A stretch of DNA of 64,000 bases from Frigoribacterium endophyticum. Its GTDB lineage: Bacteria > Actinomycetota > Actinomycetes > Actinomycetales > Microbacteriaceae. Shown piece by piece: positions 20,220 through 28,344 of this stretch. The DNA lies in assembly GCF_011759585.1 (NCBI RefSeq), contig NZ_JAAOYV010000001.1:930001-994000 (forward strand), read 5' to 3'. The translations under genes were made by a program, and so were the position numbers. The notes beneath the pieces were generated by a model. The model searched no databases and had not been told where the DNA came from. It saw nothing but the letters and a program-made list of their open reading frames with translations. Position 1 is the first letter of the stretch; every line of letters starts with the position of its first letter.

Positions 20220-21161
20220 GTGCAGTTCTTCGAGACCGTCGCCTCCGTCCCGGCCGACTTCGGGCCGAGCGCGGTGACCATCGGCAAGTTCGACGGGGTC
20301 CACGTCGGCCACCGGGCCGTCATCGACCTCCTCGAGCAGGTGGCCGCCGACGAGGGCCTCGTGAGCACCGTCGTCACCTTCGACCGGCACCCGCTCGCCG
20401 TGCTGCGACCGGGCGACGTGCCTCGGGCCCTGGTCAGCAACCGCCAGAAGCGCGAGCTCCTCGAGCAGGCGGGCGTCGCCGCGACGCTCATGCTCACCTT
20501 CGACGACGAGCTCCGCGCCCTCGCTCCCGAGGAGTTCGTCGACAGGATCCTCGTGGGCGCCCTCCACGCGCGGGTCGTCTTCGTCGGCGACGACTTCCGC
20601 TTCGGCGTCCGGGGCAGCGGCACCGTCGACACGCTCCGCGAACTCGGGGCCACCCGCGGGCTCCGCGTGGTCTCGATCGACGACGTCCGCCCCGGGGGCG
20701 CACGCCGCGCCTCCTCGACCTGGATCCGCGAGCTGCTCGACGGGGGCCGCGTCCGTGAGGCCGCCGAGCTGCTCGGCCGGGAGCCGGCGGTGCGGGGCGT
20801 CGTCGTCCAGGGCGAGCAGCGCGGCCGCGAGCTGGGGTTCCCCACCGCCAACCTCGAGCCGCACAGCGAGGGCTTCGTGCCCGCCGACGGCGTCTACGCC
20901 GCCAGGGTGCTCGTCGGCGACACCCTGTACCCGGCGGCCGTCTCCGTCGGCAACAACCCGACCTTCGAGGGCGTGCCCGAGAAGCAGGTCGAGGCTCACC
21001 TGCTCGACGTGACGCTCGACCTCTACGGGCAGGAGATCACCGTGCACTTCGTCGACTGGGTGCGGGGCAACGTCGCCTTCGAGGGGCTCGACGCGCTGAT
21101 CGCCCACATCCGGGCCGACGTCGTGCGGTGCCGTGAGATCCTCGGGGCGCCCGCGCCCTGA
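20220..21161 (+). CDS. ribF: Bifunctional riboflavin kinase/FAD synthetase RibF
   Basis: The 313-aa enzyme makes FMN from riboflavin and then FAD. The N-terminal nucleotidyltransferase domain shows GKFDGVHVGHRAVI and VVTFDRHPLAVL; the C-terminal kinase domain (about 185-310) shows GRELGFPTANLEPHSEG, ADGVYAARV and VEAHLLD. The length is that of the usual bifunctional protein. GTG 20220 lies 5 bp after the upstream stop, indicating coupling. No FMN riboswitch was seen. Confidence 0.95.
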   Translation: MQFFETVASVPADFGPSAVTIGKFDGVHVGHRAVIDLLEQVAADEGLVSTVVTFDRHPLAVLRPGDVPRALVSNRQKRELLEQAGVAATLMLTFDDELRALAPEEFVDRILVGALHARVVFVGDDFRFGVRGSGTVDTLRELGATRGLRVVSIDDVRPGGARRASSTWIRELLDGGRVREAAELLGREPAVRGVVVQGEQRGRELGFPTANLEPHSEGFVPADGVYAARVLVGDTLYPAAVSVGNNPTFEGVPEKQVEAHLLDVTLDLYGQEITVHFVDWVRGNVAFEGLDALIAHIRADVVRCREILGAPAP

Positions 21162-21233
21162 GCCCGCACCGCGCGGCCTCGGCCCGCGCCGGCAGGATGA
21201 GCCCGCGCCCCGACGGCCCGGCCCCCCGGACGC

Positions 21234-21271
21234 CAGGAGGCCCGCACGACGATCGTCGTGCGGGCCTCCTG
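21234..21271. terminator. Bidirectional terminator, perfect 38-bp palindrome
   Basis: The 38 bases form a perfect palindrome with 19-bp arms centred between the convergent ribF and deoC genes. It can fold identically in both transcripts, so it is well placed to end both. No T-run lies on either side. Confidence 0.85.
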
Positions 21272-21289
21272 CTCTGTTCCGGCGTCGCC

Positions 21290-22018
21290 TCAGTACGACG
21301 TCGTGTCGTCCCCGGCGCCGGAGGCGCTGCCGGTCTCGAGCCGGTGCGCGAGGTCGTCGAGGATGGTGCCGCTGGCGCTGGTGCCGAAGCGGGTCACGCC
21401 GAGGTCGAGCATCTCGAGGACGGTGTCGAGGCCGCGCACGCCGCCCGACGCCTTGACCTGGACGGCCTCGCCGACCGCGTCGCGCATGAGGCGCAGGTGG
21501 GGGAGGGTCGCGCCGCCGCCGGCGAACCCGGTGGAGGTCTTGACGAAGGCCGCGCCGGCCCGCTCGGCGGCCTTCGAGCCCGCGACGATCTCGTCGTCGC
21601 TGAGGAAGGCGGTCTCGAGGATGACCTTGACGACGAGGTCGCCCGCGGCCTCGACCACGGCGCGGACGTCGGCCTCGACGTCGACGAGCAGGCCGCTGCG
21701 CAGCCGGCCGACGTTGACGACCATGTCGAGCTCGACGGCGCCGTCGGCGACGGCCTGACGGGACTCGGCGACCTTGGCCTCGGTCGAGGTCGTGCCGTGG
21801 GGGAAGCCGATGACGGTGCCGACGAGGACGCCGGTGCCCTCGAGGCGGGAGACGGCGTGGGCGACGTCGGAGGGGCGGACGCACACGCTGAAGACGTGGT
21901 GCGCCGCGGCCGTGTCGAGCGCCTCGTCGACGTCGGCACGGGTCAGTTCGGGCTTGAGGATCGCGTGGTCGATCATGCCGGCGACGGCGGCGACCGTGGG
22001 GAGCTGCTGGGTAGTCAT
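21290..22018 (-). CDS. deoC: Deoxyribose-phosphate aldolase
   Basis: This 242-aa class I aldolase splits 2-deoxyribose-5-phosphate to glyceraldehyde-3-phosphate and acetaldehyde in deoxynucleoside breakdown. The Schiff-base Lys is in AFVKTSTGFAGGG and the second Lys in VQVKASGGVRGLDT; the family opening IDHAILKPELTRADV is present. ATG 22018 is preferred over the longer upstream frame, which would run through the divergent promoter. No other deo genes are nearby. Confidence 0.95.
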   Translation of the reverse strand: MTTQQLPTVAAVAGMIDHAILKPELTRADVDEALDTAAAHHVFSVCVRPSDVAHAVSRLEGTGVLVGTVIGFPHGTTSTEAKVAESRQAVADGAVELDMVVNVGRLRSGLLVDVEADVRAVVEAAGDLVVKVILETAFLSDDEIVAGSKAAERAGAAFVKTSTGFAGGGATLPHLRLMRDAVGEAVQVKASGGVRGLDTVLEMLDLGVTRFGTSASGTILDDLAHRLETGSASGAGDDTTSY

Positions 22019-22027
22019 GATGCTGCC

Positions 22028-22037
22028 AGCGTAGCTT
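22028..22037. promoter_or_regulatory. Overlapping divergent -10 elements for deoC and the SDR gene
   Basis: TAGCTT (22032-22037, plus) ends 6 nt before ATG 22044. TACGCT (22033-22028, minus) ends 9 nt before the deoC ATG, or 6 nt before an expected start base three bases upstream of it. The two hexamers share the same TA base pairs, so one melted site could serve both directions. Confidence 0.55.
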
Positions 22038-22043
22038 GGGCAC

Positions 22044-23681
22044 ATGGCCACCGACCCCGTCCCGTCCGACCCCCGCCCCGCCGCCGACCCCGTCGTGCGC
22101 GAGAACGACGGCGCGGTCGCGCGGCGCCGTGTCCTCGTCACCGGCTCGACCGGCTACATCGGCGGGCGTCTGACGCCGCGCCTGGTGGCGGCCGGCGCCG
22201 ACGTGCGCGTCCTGGTGCGGAGCCCCGGCAAGCTCGTCGACGTCCCGTGGGCCGGCGACGTGGAGGTCGTCGAGGGCGACCTCACCGACGCCTCCACCGT
22301 CCGCCCCGCCATGGAGGGCGTCGACGTCGTCTACTACCTCGCCCACGCGATGGGCGGTCGCGGCGACTTCGAGGCGGCGGAGGCGGAGGCCGCCCACACC
22401 GTCGCCGACGCCGCCCGTGAGGCAGGCGTCGGCCGCATCGTCTACCTCGGCGGCCTGCACCCCGAGGGCGAGCTCTCGAAGCACCTCCAGTCGCGCAAGG
22501 AGGTCGGCGACATCCTGCTGGCGAGCGGGGTCCCGACGGTCGCCCTCCAGGCGGGCGTGGTCATCGGATCGGGCTCGGCGTCGTTCGAGATGATCCGCCA
22601 CCTCACCGACGTCCTGCCCTACATGCCCGCGCCGAAGTGGGTCCGCAACCAGATCCAGCCGATCGCCGTCCGCGACGTGCTGCACTACCTCCTCGGCGCC
22701 GCCGACGTGCCCGCCGACGTCAACCGCACCTTCGACATCGGGGGCCCCGACGTCCTCCGATACGGCCAGATGATGAACGGCTACGCCCTGGAGGCGGGGC
22801 TGAAGCAGCGCCCCATCGCCTCGCTGCCGGTCTTCACGCCGTGGCTGGCCTCGCAGTGGGTCAACCTCGTCACTCCGGTGCCGCGCGCCCTCGCCGTGCC
22901 GATCATCGCGTCGCTCCAGTACGACTGCGTCGTGCATGAGCACGACATCGACCAGTACGTGCCGGCGCCGGCCGAGGGCCTGCTGCGCTACCGCCAGGCC
23001 GTGCGCCTCGCGCTGCAGCGCGAGAAGGACGGCGAGGTCGAGACGAGCTGGCAGGACAGCTCGGTGTCGGGAGCGCCCAGCGACCTCCTGCCCAGCGACC
23101 CCGACTGGTCGGGCCACATCGTCTACACCGACGACCGGGAGACCGACTCGACCGCGCCTCCGGAGGAGCTCTGGAAGGTCGTCGAGAGCATCGGCGGCGA
23201 GAACGGCTGGTACTCGTTCCCGCTGGCCTGGGCCGCGCGGGGCTGGATGGACCGGCTCGTCGGGGGAGTGGGGCTGCAGCGTGGCCGTCGCAGCCGCAGC
23301 ACGCTCCGTGCGGGCGACGCCCTCGACTGGTGGCGCGTCGAGAAGATCGAGCGCGGCCACCTGCTGCGGCTCCGGGCCGAGATGAAGGTGCCGGGCGGCG
23401 CGTGGCTGGAGATGACCGTCACGCCCCGCGAGGGCGGCGGCTCCCACTACCGCCAGCGCGCGGTCTTCTTCCCGCAGGGGCTCGGCGGGCGCCTGTACTG
23501 GTTCGCGATCCTGCCCTTCCACGGGGTGATCTTCTCCGGCATGCTCGAGCGCATCACCGCCACCGCCGAGCGGGACGCGGCCGCCGCCTCCCACGGTGAC
23601 GACGTGCCCGCGGGGCGAGGAGCCCAGGAGGCGCGGGTCGCGGCCGACGACGCCCACGGCAGCAGCGCGGCCGGGTCGTGA
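22044..23681 (+). CDS. NAD(P)-binding SDR-like protein with DUF2867 domain
   Basis: The 545-aa protein has an N-terminal Rossmann domain (VLVTGSTGYIGGRLTPRLVAAG at about 31-52; atypical SDR, NmrA/YwnB-like) extending to about residue 340, then a DUF2867 domain (about 360-510; LLRLRAEMKVPGGAWLEMTV, VFFPQGLGGRLYWFAILPFH). This fusion is widespread in actinobacteria and usually annotated as SDR family oxidoreductase of unknown substrate. The START-like DUF2867 part suggests a hydrophobic ligand. ATG 22044 lies 6 nt behind a -10 box. Confidence 0.85.
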   Translation: MATDPVPSDPRPAADPVVRENDGAVARRRVLVTGSTGYIGGRLTPRLVAAGADVRVLVRSPGKLVDVPWAGDVEVVEGDLTDASTVRPAMEGVDVVYYLAHAMGGRGDFEAAEAEAAHTVADAAREAGVGRIVYLGGLHPEGELSKHLQSRKEVGDILLASGVPTVALQAGVVIGSGSASFEMIRHLTDVLPYMPAPKWVRNQIQPIAVRDVLHYLLGAADVPADVNRTFDIGGPDVLRYGQMMNGYALEAGLKQRPIASLPVFTPWLASQWVNLVTPVPRALAVPIIASLQYDCVVHEHDIDQYVPAPAEGLLRYRQAVRLALQREKDGEVETSWQDSSVSGAPSDLLPSDPDWSGHIVYTDDRETDSTAPPEELWKVVESIGGENGWYSFPLAWAARGWMDRLVGGVGLQRGRRSRSTLRAGDALDWWRVEKIERGHLLRLRAEMKVPGGAWLEMTVTPREGGGSHYRQRAVFFPQGLGGRLYWFAILPFHGVIFSGMLERITATAERDAAAASHGDDVPAGRGAQEARVAADDAHGSSAAGS

Positions 23682-23917
23682 CGCCGCTGCTCGCCGCCCC
23701 GCTGCTGGCGCCGCTGCTGCGGGCGTCGACGACGTTGACGCCGACCCCGTCGCCGTTCGGCCCCGGGGGCGACGGCCCCGCCTCGCCCGTGCCGCTGTGG
23801 CTGGGCGTGACCCTCGGGATCGTCGTCGTGGTCGCGTCGTTCGTCGTGCTGCTGCCCGGCGTGCGACGGGGCCTCGACCGCATCTCGTCCCATCGACCTC
23901 GACGCTTCCGCGACTGA
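23678..23917 (+). CDS. Small single-pass membrane protein
   Basis: The 79-aa protein has a hydrophobic N-terminus (LLAAPLLAPLL), a Pro/Gly-rich spacer and one transmembrane helix (about 41-62) followed by a basic tail (RRGLDRISSHRPRRF). GTG 23678 overlaps the preceding stop (GTGA), so it is translated with the SDR gene. Function unknown. Confidence 0.6.
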   Translation: MTPLLAAPLLAPLLRASTTLTPTPSPFGPGGDGPASPVPLWLGVTLGIVVVVASFVVLLPGVRRGLDRISSHRPRRFRD

Positions 23918-23932
23918 CGCGGTAGCGTCGAA

Positions 23933-23938
23933 CCACCC
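23933..23938 (+). promoter_or_regulatory. -10 element (TAGCGT) of the SGNH hydrolase gene
   Basis: TAGCGT lies about 65 nt upstream of ATG 24003. Here the gene has a normal leader with a strong AGGAGG ribosome binding site, unlike the leaderless genes around it. Confidence 0.45.
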
Positions 23939-24002
23939 CGCGACCGGTGGAGCCGCCCTCGGGCAGCACGGCCGGTCGCGCACACGACGACAGGAGGCCC
24001 CC

Positions 24003-24587
24003 ATGGCGCACGGCGAGAAACTCGTCTTCGTCGGAGACAGCATCACGGCAGGCGGCGACTGGACCGCCTGGTTCCCCGACGACGACGTCGTCGAGCTCGG
24101 CGTCGACGGCGACACCACCACCAGCCTGGCCGAGCGCCTCGACGACGTCGTGGCGGCCCAGCCCGACTCGGTCGTGCTGCTGATCGGCACGAACGACTTC
24201 GGCCAGCGACGCACCGTCGAGCAGGTCGTGCGCGGCGTCGAGTCGATCATGGTGACGATGCGGCGCGAGCTGCCCGGCACCCGGCTGCTGCTCCAGTCGA
24301 TCATGCCGCGGGGCGCCGACTACGCCCCGCGCATCAAGGACGCGAACCGGCACCTCCGCCAGTTCTCCTCGACCGTCCGGGCGCAGTACCTCGACCTGTG
24401 GCCCGCGCTGGCCGACGAGTCGGGCGACGCGATCCGCCCCGAGTTCAGCGACGACCAGCTGCACCTCACGGCCGCGGGCTACGAGGCGTGGCTCGCCGAG
24501 CTCGTGCCCGGGCTGGCGCGGCTCCGCGACGAGCCGCCGATGAGCGCGCCGCTGCGCGTGCTCAACGTGCCCTACGACATCGACTGA
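24003..24587 (+). CDS. SGNH/GDSL-family hydrolase
   Basis: The 194-aa esterase-like protein has all four SGNH blocks: VFVGDSITAGG (nucleophile Ser at about residue 13), the Gly in ELGVDGDTT, LLIGTNDFGQR with the Asn, and DDQLHLTAAGY with the catalytic Asp-His pair. There is no signal peptide, so it is probably cytoplasmic. The substrate is unknown; relatives cleave acyl or acetyl esters. ATG 24003 follows ACAGGAGGCCCCC. Confidence 0.9.
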   Translation: MAHGEKLVFVGDSITAGGDWTAWFPDDDVVELGVDGDTTTSLAERLDDVVAAQPDSVVLLIGTNDFGQRRTVEQVVRGVESIMVTMRRELPGTRLLLQSIMPRGADYAPRIKDANRHLRQFSSTVRAQYLDLWPALADESGDAIRPEFSDDQLHLTAAGYEAWLAELVPGLARLRDEPPMSAPLRVLNVPYDID

Positions 24588-24599
24588 GCCCGGGGCGTC

Positions 24600-24618
24600 G
24601 GGGCGCCCAGGGCGCCCC
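24600..24618 (+). terminator. Compact GC palindrome after the SGNH gene
   Basis: Nine-base arms (24600-24608, 24610-24618) flank a single base; a hairpin with a 5-nt loop can form from the outer seven pairs. It lies 13 bp after the SGNH stop. Weak terminator candidate. Confidence 0.4.
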
Positions 24619-24620
24619 GA

Positions 24621-24626
24621 TAGGCT
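24621..24626 (+). promoter_or_regulatory. -10 element (TAGGCT) of the following membrane protein gene
   Basis: TAGGCT predicts a transcript start near 24633 and a leader of about 36 nt carrying GAGAGG before GTG 24669. Confidence 0.45.
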
Positions 24627-24668
24627 CGTCCGCGCCGCGCCCGCGGCCTGACGAGAGGTCCACCGCCC

Positions 24669-25034
24669 GTGCCCACGCCCACCGCTCCCGCCTTCCTGCG
24701 ACCCGCCCTGGCGCCCGGGCTGCTCGGGGCGATCGTGCTGACGGTCGGGGCGTTCCTGCTCGACTCGCCGACGTTCACGATCGTGCGCTTCGCGGTCGCG
24801 ATCCTCGCGCTGATCATGCTGGTCTTCGCCTGGCGCGGCCGCACGTGGTGGGCGCTGCCCGTCCTCGCGGCGATCGCGGTGATCTGGAACCCCGTGGCCG
24901 TCGTGCCGCTCTCCGGCCAGCCGTGGGCCGCCCTGCAGTTCGCCGGCGCGGTCGCTTTCGTGGTCACGGGGGTCCTCGTGAAGGTGCCGACGGAGCAAGC
25001 GGCGGGCGACGCCCGCCCTGCTCGACGTCGCTGA
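24669..25034 (+). CDS. Small membrane protein (DUF6804-like)
   Basis: The 121-aa protein has four hydrophobic helices (about 14-31, 36-56, 59-75, 82-100). The motif WWALPVLAAIAVIWNPV resembles DUF6804 membrane proteins of actinobacteria, a family without known function. The start is GTG 24669; a basic C-terminus (RPARRR) should lie in the cytoplasm. Confidence 0.65.
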   Translation: MPTPTAPAFLRPALAPGLLGAIVLTVGAFLLDSPTFTIVRFAVAILALIMLVFAWRGRTWWALPVLAAIAVIWNPVAVVPLSGQPWAALQFAGAVAFVVTGVLVKVPTEQAAGDARPARRR

Positions 25035-25080
25035 CCGGGGCGAGGCGCTCCGGCGTGCACGAGAACCCGCTTCGACCAGC

Positions 25081-25086
25081 TAAAAT
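25081..25086 (+). promoter_or_regulatory. -10 element (TAAAAT) of the Stealth gene
   Basis: TAAAAT is the closest match to TATAAT in the window, in a local AT-rich pocket, and predicts a leader of about 50 nt before ATG 25144. No good -35 was found at 16-18 bp. Confidence 0.55.
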
Positions 25087-25143
25087 CAGTTCGTTCTAGA
25101 GTGCGGAGGCCGTCCCGAGGCCCCCACGGGAAGTTGAGTCTGA

Positions 25144-26775
25144 ATGGTCACCGAGATCACCGGTACGACAGAGAGTCCTCTGCTGACGCCTCGTCCCCGA
25201 CCCGGTGGTCTGGACCGCGACGACGTGGTGGTGCGGAAGGGGCAGTTCACGCTCCTGAACGGTCACCTCACGCCGCAGCAGTCGATGATCGAGGATCTCC
25301 TCTTCATCCGTCGCGTCCTCGACGAGGCAGCCATCCCGTTCCTCCTCGTCCGCGGCAACGACGTGCGCCCCGTGCTGGCGGTCGACGTGGTCCACCGCCG
25401 TGCCTTCATCGACGCCATGATCGCCGCGTCGGGCTCCGAGCCCTTCTACGCCAAGCCCCGCAAGGGCCAGGCCGTCCTCGTCGCCGAGGGGGGCCTCGAG
25501 TCCGAGACCGAGCGGGCCTTCAAGGTGTACCGCCCCCGCGTCGAGCCCATCGGCCGCCTCCGCTACGGCGCCGGCACGGCCGTCCAGGTCGAGTTCTGGG
25601 TCCTCACCGACGACGAGGTCCTCGTGCCCGTCGAGAACTCCCTCATGCGGTACTCGCTGCCCCGCGAGGAGGCCGTCGAGACGACCGTCGAGCGCTACGG
25701 CCTCGAGTGGCCGACCCTCGAGCACATGTTCGACGACCACGCCACCGACATCACCTTCGACATCGACATCGTCTTCTCCTGGGTCGACGGCAACTCGGTC
25801 GAGTACCAGCGCGCCCGTGCCGCGCAGGCGAAGCGCCACGTCGTGGGCGAGGGCGACGACGCCCCGGCCCGGTTCCGCCAGATCGACGAGCTCAAGTACG
25901 CCCTCCGCAGCGTGTACATGTTCGCCCCGTGGGTCCGCAACATCTACGTCGCGACCGACTCGCCCGTCCCCGAGTGGCTGGGCGACCACCCCCGCGTGCG
26001 CGTGGTGCGCAGCGAGGAGTTCTTCTCCGACCTCTCGTTCCTCCCGACCCACAACTCGCAGGCCGTCGAGTCGCAGCTGCACCACATCGAGGGGCTCAGC
26101 GAGCACTTCCTCTACTCGAACGACGACATGTTCTTCGGGCGCCCGGTCGCGCCGTCGATGTTCTTCTCGCCGGGTTCGGTGACGAAGTTCATCGAGGCCG
26201 AGACGCGCATCGGGCTCGGCGTGAACAACACCGAGCGCAGCGGCTTCGAGAACGCCGCGCGGGTGAACCGGCGCCTCCTGCAGCAGCGCTTCGGCCGGGT
26301 CACCACGCGCCACCTCGAGCACACCGCCGCGCCCCTGCGCCGCAGCGTGATGTCGGAGATGGAGCACGAGTTCGCGGACGAGTTCCGGGCGACCGCGGCC
26401 AGCCCGTTCCGGGCGAAGGAGAACGTCTCCGTGACGAACTCGCTCTACCACTACTACTCGTTGATGACGGGGCGCGCGATCGTCCAGGAAGCCGCCCGGG
26501 TCCGCTACGTCGACACGACGACGGTCGCCGACCTCGCCTCGCTCTCCGACCTGCTGAAGAAGCGCTCGTACGACTTCTTCTGCCTCAACGACGGCAGCTT
26601 CCCCGAGGTCACCGACGAGGAGCGCACCGCGACGGTCACCGACTTCCTCGAGCGGTACTACCCGTTCGCGGCCCCGTGGGAGAAAGCCGAGATGGAGCGC
26701 GTCGAGCGCGAGACGGCCGAGCAGCGTCGCCGTGTCCGCCGAGCGGGTGGCGACCAGGACCAGATCGAGGCGTAG
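25144..26775 (+). CDS. Stealth-family (capsular polysaccharide) sugar-phosphate transferase
   Basis: The 543-aa protein carries the conserved regions of Stealth proteins: CR2 DIDIVFSWVDGNS at about residue 206 with RFRQIDELKYALRSVYMFAP and NIYVATDS; CR3 with LPTHNSQAVESQLHHI and FLYSNDDMFFG; CR4 near the C-terminus (FCLNDGSFPEVTDEE). Stealth enzymes are hexose-1-phosphate transferases that build phosphoglycan capsules or wall polymers, related to GlcNAc-phosphotransferase. A roughly 200-residue N-terminal extension precedes CR2. No other polysaccharide genes are adjacent, so it is an orphan transferase. Confidence 0.9.
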   Translation: MVTEITGTTESPLLTPRPRPGGLDRDDVVVRKGQFTLLNGHLTPQQSMIEDLLFIRRVLDEAAIPFLLVRGNDVRPVLAVDVVHRRAFIDAMIAASGSEPFYAKPRKGQAVLVAEGGLESETERAFKVYRPRVEPIGRLRYGAGTAVQVEFWVLTDDEVLVPVENSLMRYSLPREEAVETTVERYGLEWPTLEHMFDDHATDITFDIDIVFSWVDGNSVEYQRARAAQAKRHVVGEGDDAPARFRQIDELKYALRSVYMFAPWVRNIYVATDSPVPEWLGDHPRVRVVRSEEFFSDLSFLPTHNSQAVESQLHHIEGLSEHFLYSNDDMFFGRPVAPSMFFSPGSVTKFIEAETRIGLGVNNTERSGFENAARVNRRLLQQRFGRVTTRHLEHTAAPLRRSVMSEMEHEFADEFRATAASPFRAKENVSVTNSLYHYYSLMTGRAIVQEAARVRYVDTTTVADLASLSDLLKKRSYDFFCLNDGSFPEVTDEERTATVTDFLERYYPFAAPWEKAEMERVERETAEQRRRVRRAGGDQDQIEA

Positions 26776-26781
26776 CCCCGG

Positions 26782-26818
26782 GGAGGCGCGGGTCGGTACC
26801 CGCCGACACCGCGCCTCC
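26782..26818. terminator. Bidirectional terminator hairpin, Stealth/Nudix
   Basis: Arms 26782-26794 and 26805-26818 pair over 13 bp with one bulged base around a GGTACC-containing loop, between two convergent genes. The right arm GACACCGCGCCTCC equals the left arm of the proS terminator. Confidence 0.7.
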
Positions 26819-26827
26819 TGCAGGTGG

Positions 26828-27328
26828 TCACGCCGGGTGCTCGCCCCGCCGCACCTCGCCCGCCACGACGAACTGCGCGCTCGGGTCGCCCGACAGCGCG
26901 GCGTCGACGCGGGCGCGCATGTCGGCGGTCATCGGCGGCAGGTCGCCGCGGGGGAACCACCGGGCCTCGGTGTTCTCCCCGTCGGCCGGCGAGGGGTCGC
27001 CGCTCTGCCAGCGCATGAGGAACGTGTGGTCGAGGTAGCTCGCCTGGTCGCCGTTGCCGTAGACGATGCCCTCGGTCACCCCGAGGGCGGCGAGGCGGAC
27101 GGGCACGACGTGGAGGTCGGCCTCCTCCAGCACCTCGCGCACGGCGGCGTCGGCGGGGTGCTCGCCCGGGTCGATGATCCCGGTGACGGGCGTCCACTCG
27201 CCCGTGTCGGAGCGGCGGACCATGAGCAGGTCGTCGCCCCGCTCGACGACGGCGGTGACGCCGGAGAGCCAGAGCGGCGCGGTGCCGATCGACTCGCGGA
27301 GGGTCAGGATGAAGTCGGGGACGGCCAT
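26828..27328 (-). CDS. Nudix hydrolase
   Basis: This 166-aa protein has a Nudix box GIIDPGEHPADAAVREVLEEADL (spacing G-5-E-7-REVLEEA), in which Ala stands where Gly is usual in the EExG end. Such enzymes cleave nucleoside diphosphates linked to another moiety; the MVRRSDTGEWTPVTG lead-in is common in actinobacterial homologues of the NUDT/ADP-ribose-pyrophosphatase kind, but the substrate cannot be told. ATG 27328 lies 6 nt behind a -10 box on the minus strand. Confidence 0.88.
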   Translation of the reverse strand: MAVPDFILTLRESIGTAPLWLSGVTAVVERGDDLLMVRRSDTGEWTPVTGIIDPGEHPADAAVREVLEEADLHVVPVRLAALGVTEGIVYGNGDQASYLDHTFLMRWQSGDPSPADGENTEARWFPRGDLPPMTADMRARVDAALSGDPSAQFVVAGEVRRGEHPA

Positions 27329-27334
27329 GCCGCG

Positions 27335-27340
27335 AGCCTA
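27335..27340 (-). promoter_or_regulatory. -10 element (TAGGCT) of the Nudix gene, leaderless type
   Basis: On the minus strand TAGGCT ends 6 nt before ATG 27328. An identical TAGGCT serves the divergent gene 43 bp away (27383-27388). Confidence 0.65.
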
Positions 27341-27382
27341 GCGAGCCTCCTTCGCGGGAGCCTGCCCGCGACTCCCCGCGCG

Positions 27383-27388
27383 TAGGCT
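27383..27388 (+). promoter_or_regulatory. -10 element (TAGGCT) of the MpaB-type gene, leaderless type
   Basis: TAGGCT ends 6 nt before ATG 27395, with no ribosome binding site. Confidence 0.65.
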
Positions 27389-27394
27389 GACGGC

Positions 27395-28225
27395 ATGAGG
27401 GGCGACGACGTGCGGTGGGGAGCCGACGTCCGCTCGATCTCCGACATGGCGGGGGAGTCGCTGCTGCTCGGCGGCGGCGGCCGGGCCATCCTGCTGCAGC
27501 TCGCGAACCCGGCCGTCGGGCACGGGGTCGCCGACCACAGCGACTTCGTCGACCGGCCGCTCGCCCGACTCCACGGCACGATGACCTACCTCTACGCCAT
27601 CGTCTTCGGCACGCCTGACGAGGTCGCCTTCGTGCGGGCGCTCGTGGACCGGGCCCACCGGTCCGTCCGGAGCACCGCCTCCTCGCCGGTCACCTACGAC
27701 GCGGTCGACCCGCAGCTGCAGCTCTGGGTGGCCGCCACGCTGTACGACTCGGCGATCACGCTCTACGAACGCGTCCACGGGGCCCTGTCGCCCCAGGCGG
27801 CGGAGGACGTCTACCGCGACTACGTGGTGGTCGGCTCGGCTCTCCAGATGCCGCCGGAGCTGTGGCCGGCGACGCGGGCCGAGTTCCGCACCTGGTGGGA
27901 CGCCCAGCTCGCCGGGCTGTCCGTCGACGAGGTCACCCGCGACGTCGCGCACCAGCTGCTGCACCCGGTGAGCGTGCCCGTGGCGCTCCGCCTGGCCATG
28001 CCGCTCGCACGCCTCGTGACGGCGGGGCTGCTGCCGGCGACGGTGAGGGAGGCGTTCGGCCTGCCCTGGGGAGCGGTGCGGCAGGGCCTCTTCGACGTGG
28101 TCCTGGGCGTGAGCCGGGTCGTCGTGCCGCGGCTGCCCGCCCGGCTCAGGCACGTGCTGCGGGACCACTACCTGCGACGGCTGCGGCGCTACATGGCGCA
28201 GCGGGGCACGGAGCAGGCGGGCTAG
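27395..28225 (+). CDS. DUF2236 / MpaB-family oxygenase-like protein
   Basis: The 276-aa helical protein shows the DUF2236 (MpaB/rubber oxygenase latex-clearing) pattern: GGGGRAILLQLANPAVGHGV near residue 30, HSDFVDRPLARLHGTMTYLYAIVFG and WVAATLYDSAITLYERVHG. In characterised relatives a haem is bound by a His in this region and C-C bonds of isoprenoids are cut; many bacterial members are uncharacterised. The His in DHSDFVDRPLAR is a haem-ligand candidate. It is directly followed by the large repeat tract. Confidence 0.85.
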   Translation: MRGDDVRWGADVRSISDMAGESLLLGGGGRAILLQLANPAVGHGVADHSDFVDRPLARLHGTMTYLYAIVFGTPDEVAFVRALVDRAHRSVRSTASSPVTYDAVDPQLQLWVAATLYDSAITLYERVHGALSPQAAEDVYRDYVVVGSALQMPPELWPATRAEFRTWWDAQLAGLSVDEVTRDVAHQLLHPVSVPVALRLAMPLARLVTAGLLPATVREAFGLPWGAVRQGLFDVVLGVSRVVVPRLPARLRHVLRDHYLRRLRRYMAQRGTEQAG

Positions 28226-28344
28226 GAAGCCACCGCGGGTCGCGTCGACGTCCGTCTCGGCGTCTCGCCACGGCCCCGCTGCGCTCGGTCGTGCCCGCGG
28301 CTCGGGCTCCTCGCCGTCGAGCTCGCGGTGATGTCTCAGACCTT
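28226..28344. other. Non-coding spacer before the repeat tract
   Basis: These 119 bases between the DUF2236 stop and the minisatellite show no convincing start signal, coding frame or hairpin. Together with the repeats to 29371 this makes 1146 bp without a gene. Confidence 0.5.

Noticed and set aside
20214-20226. TAGGCG directly before ribF as a leaderless -10
   Set aside because: The hexamer lacks the final T, contains the upstream stop codon and the spacing to GTG 20220 is only a few bases; coupling with the upstream gene explains the start better.
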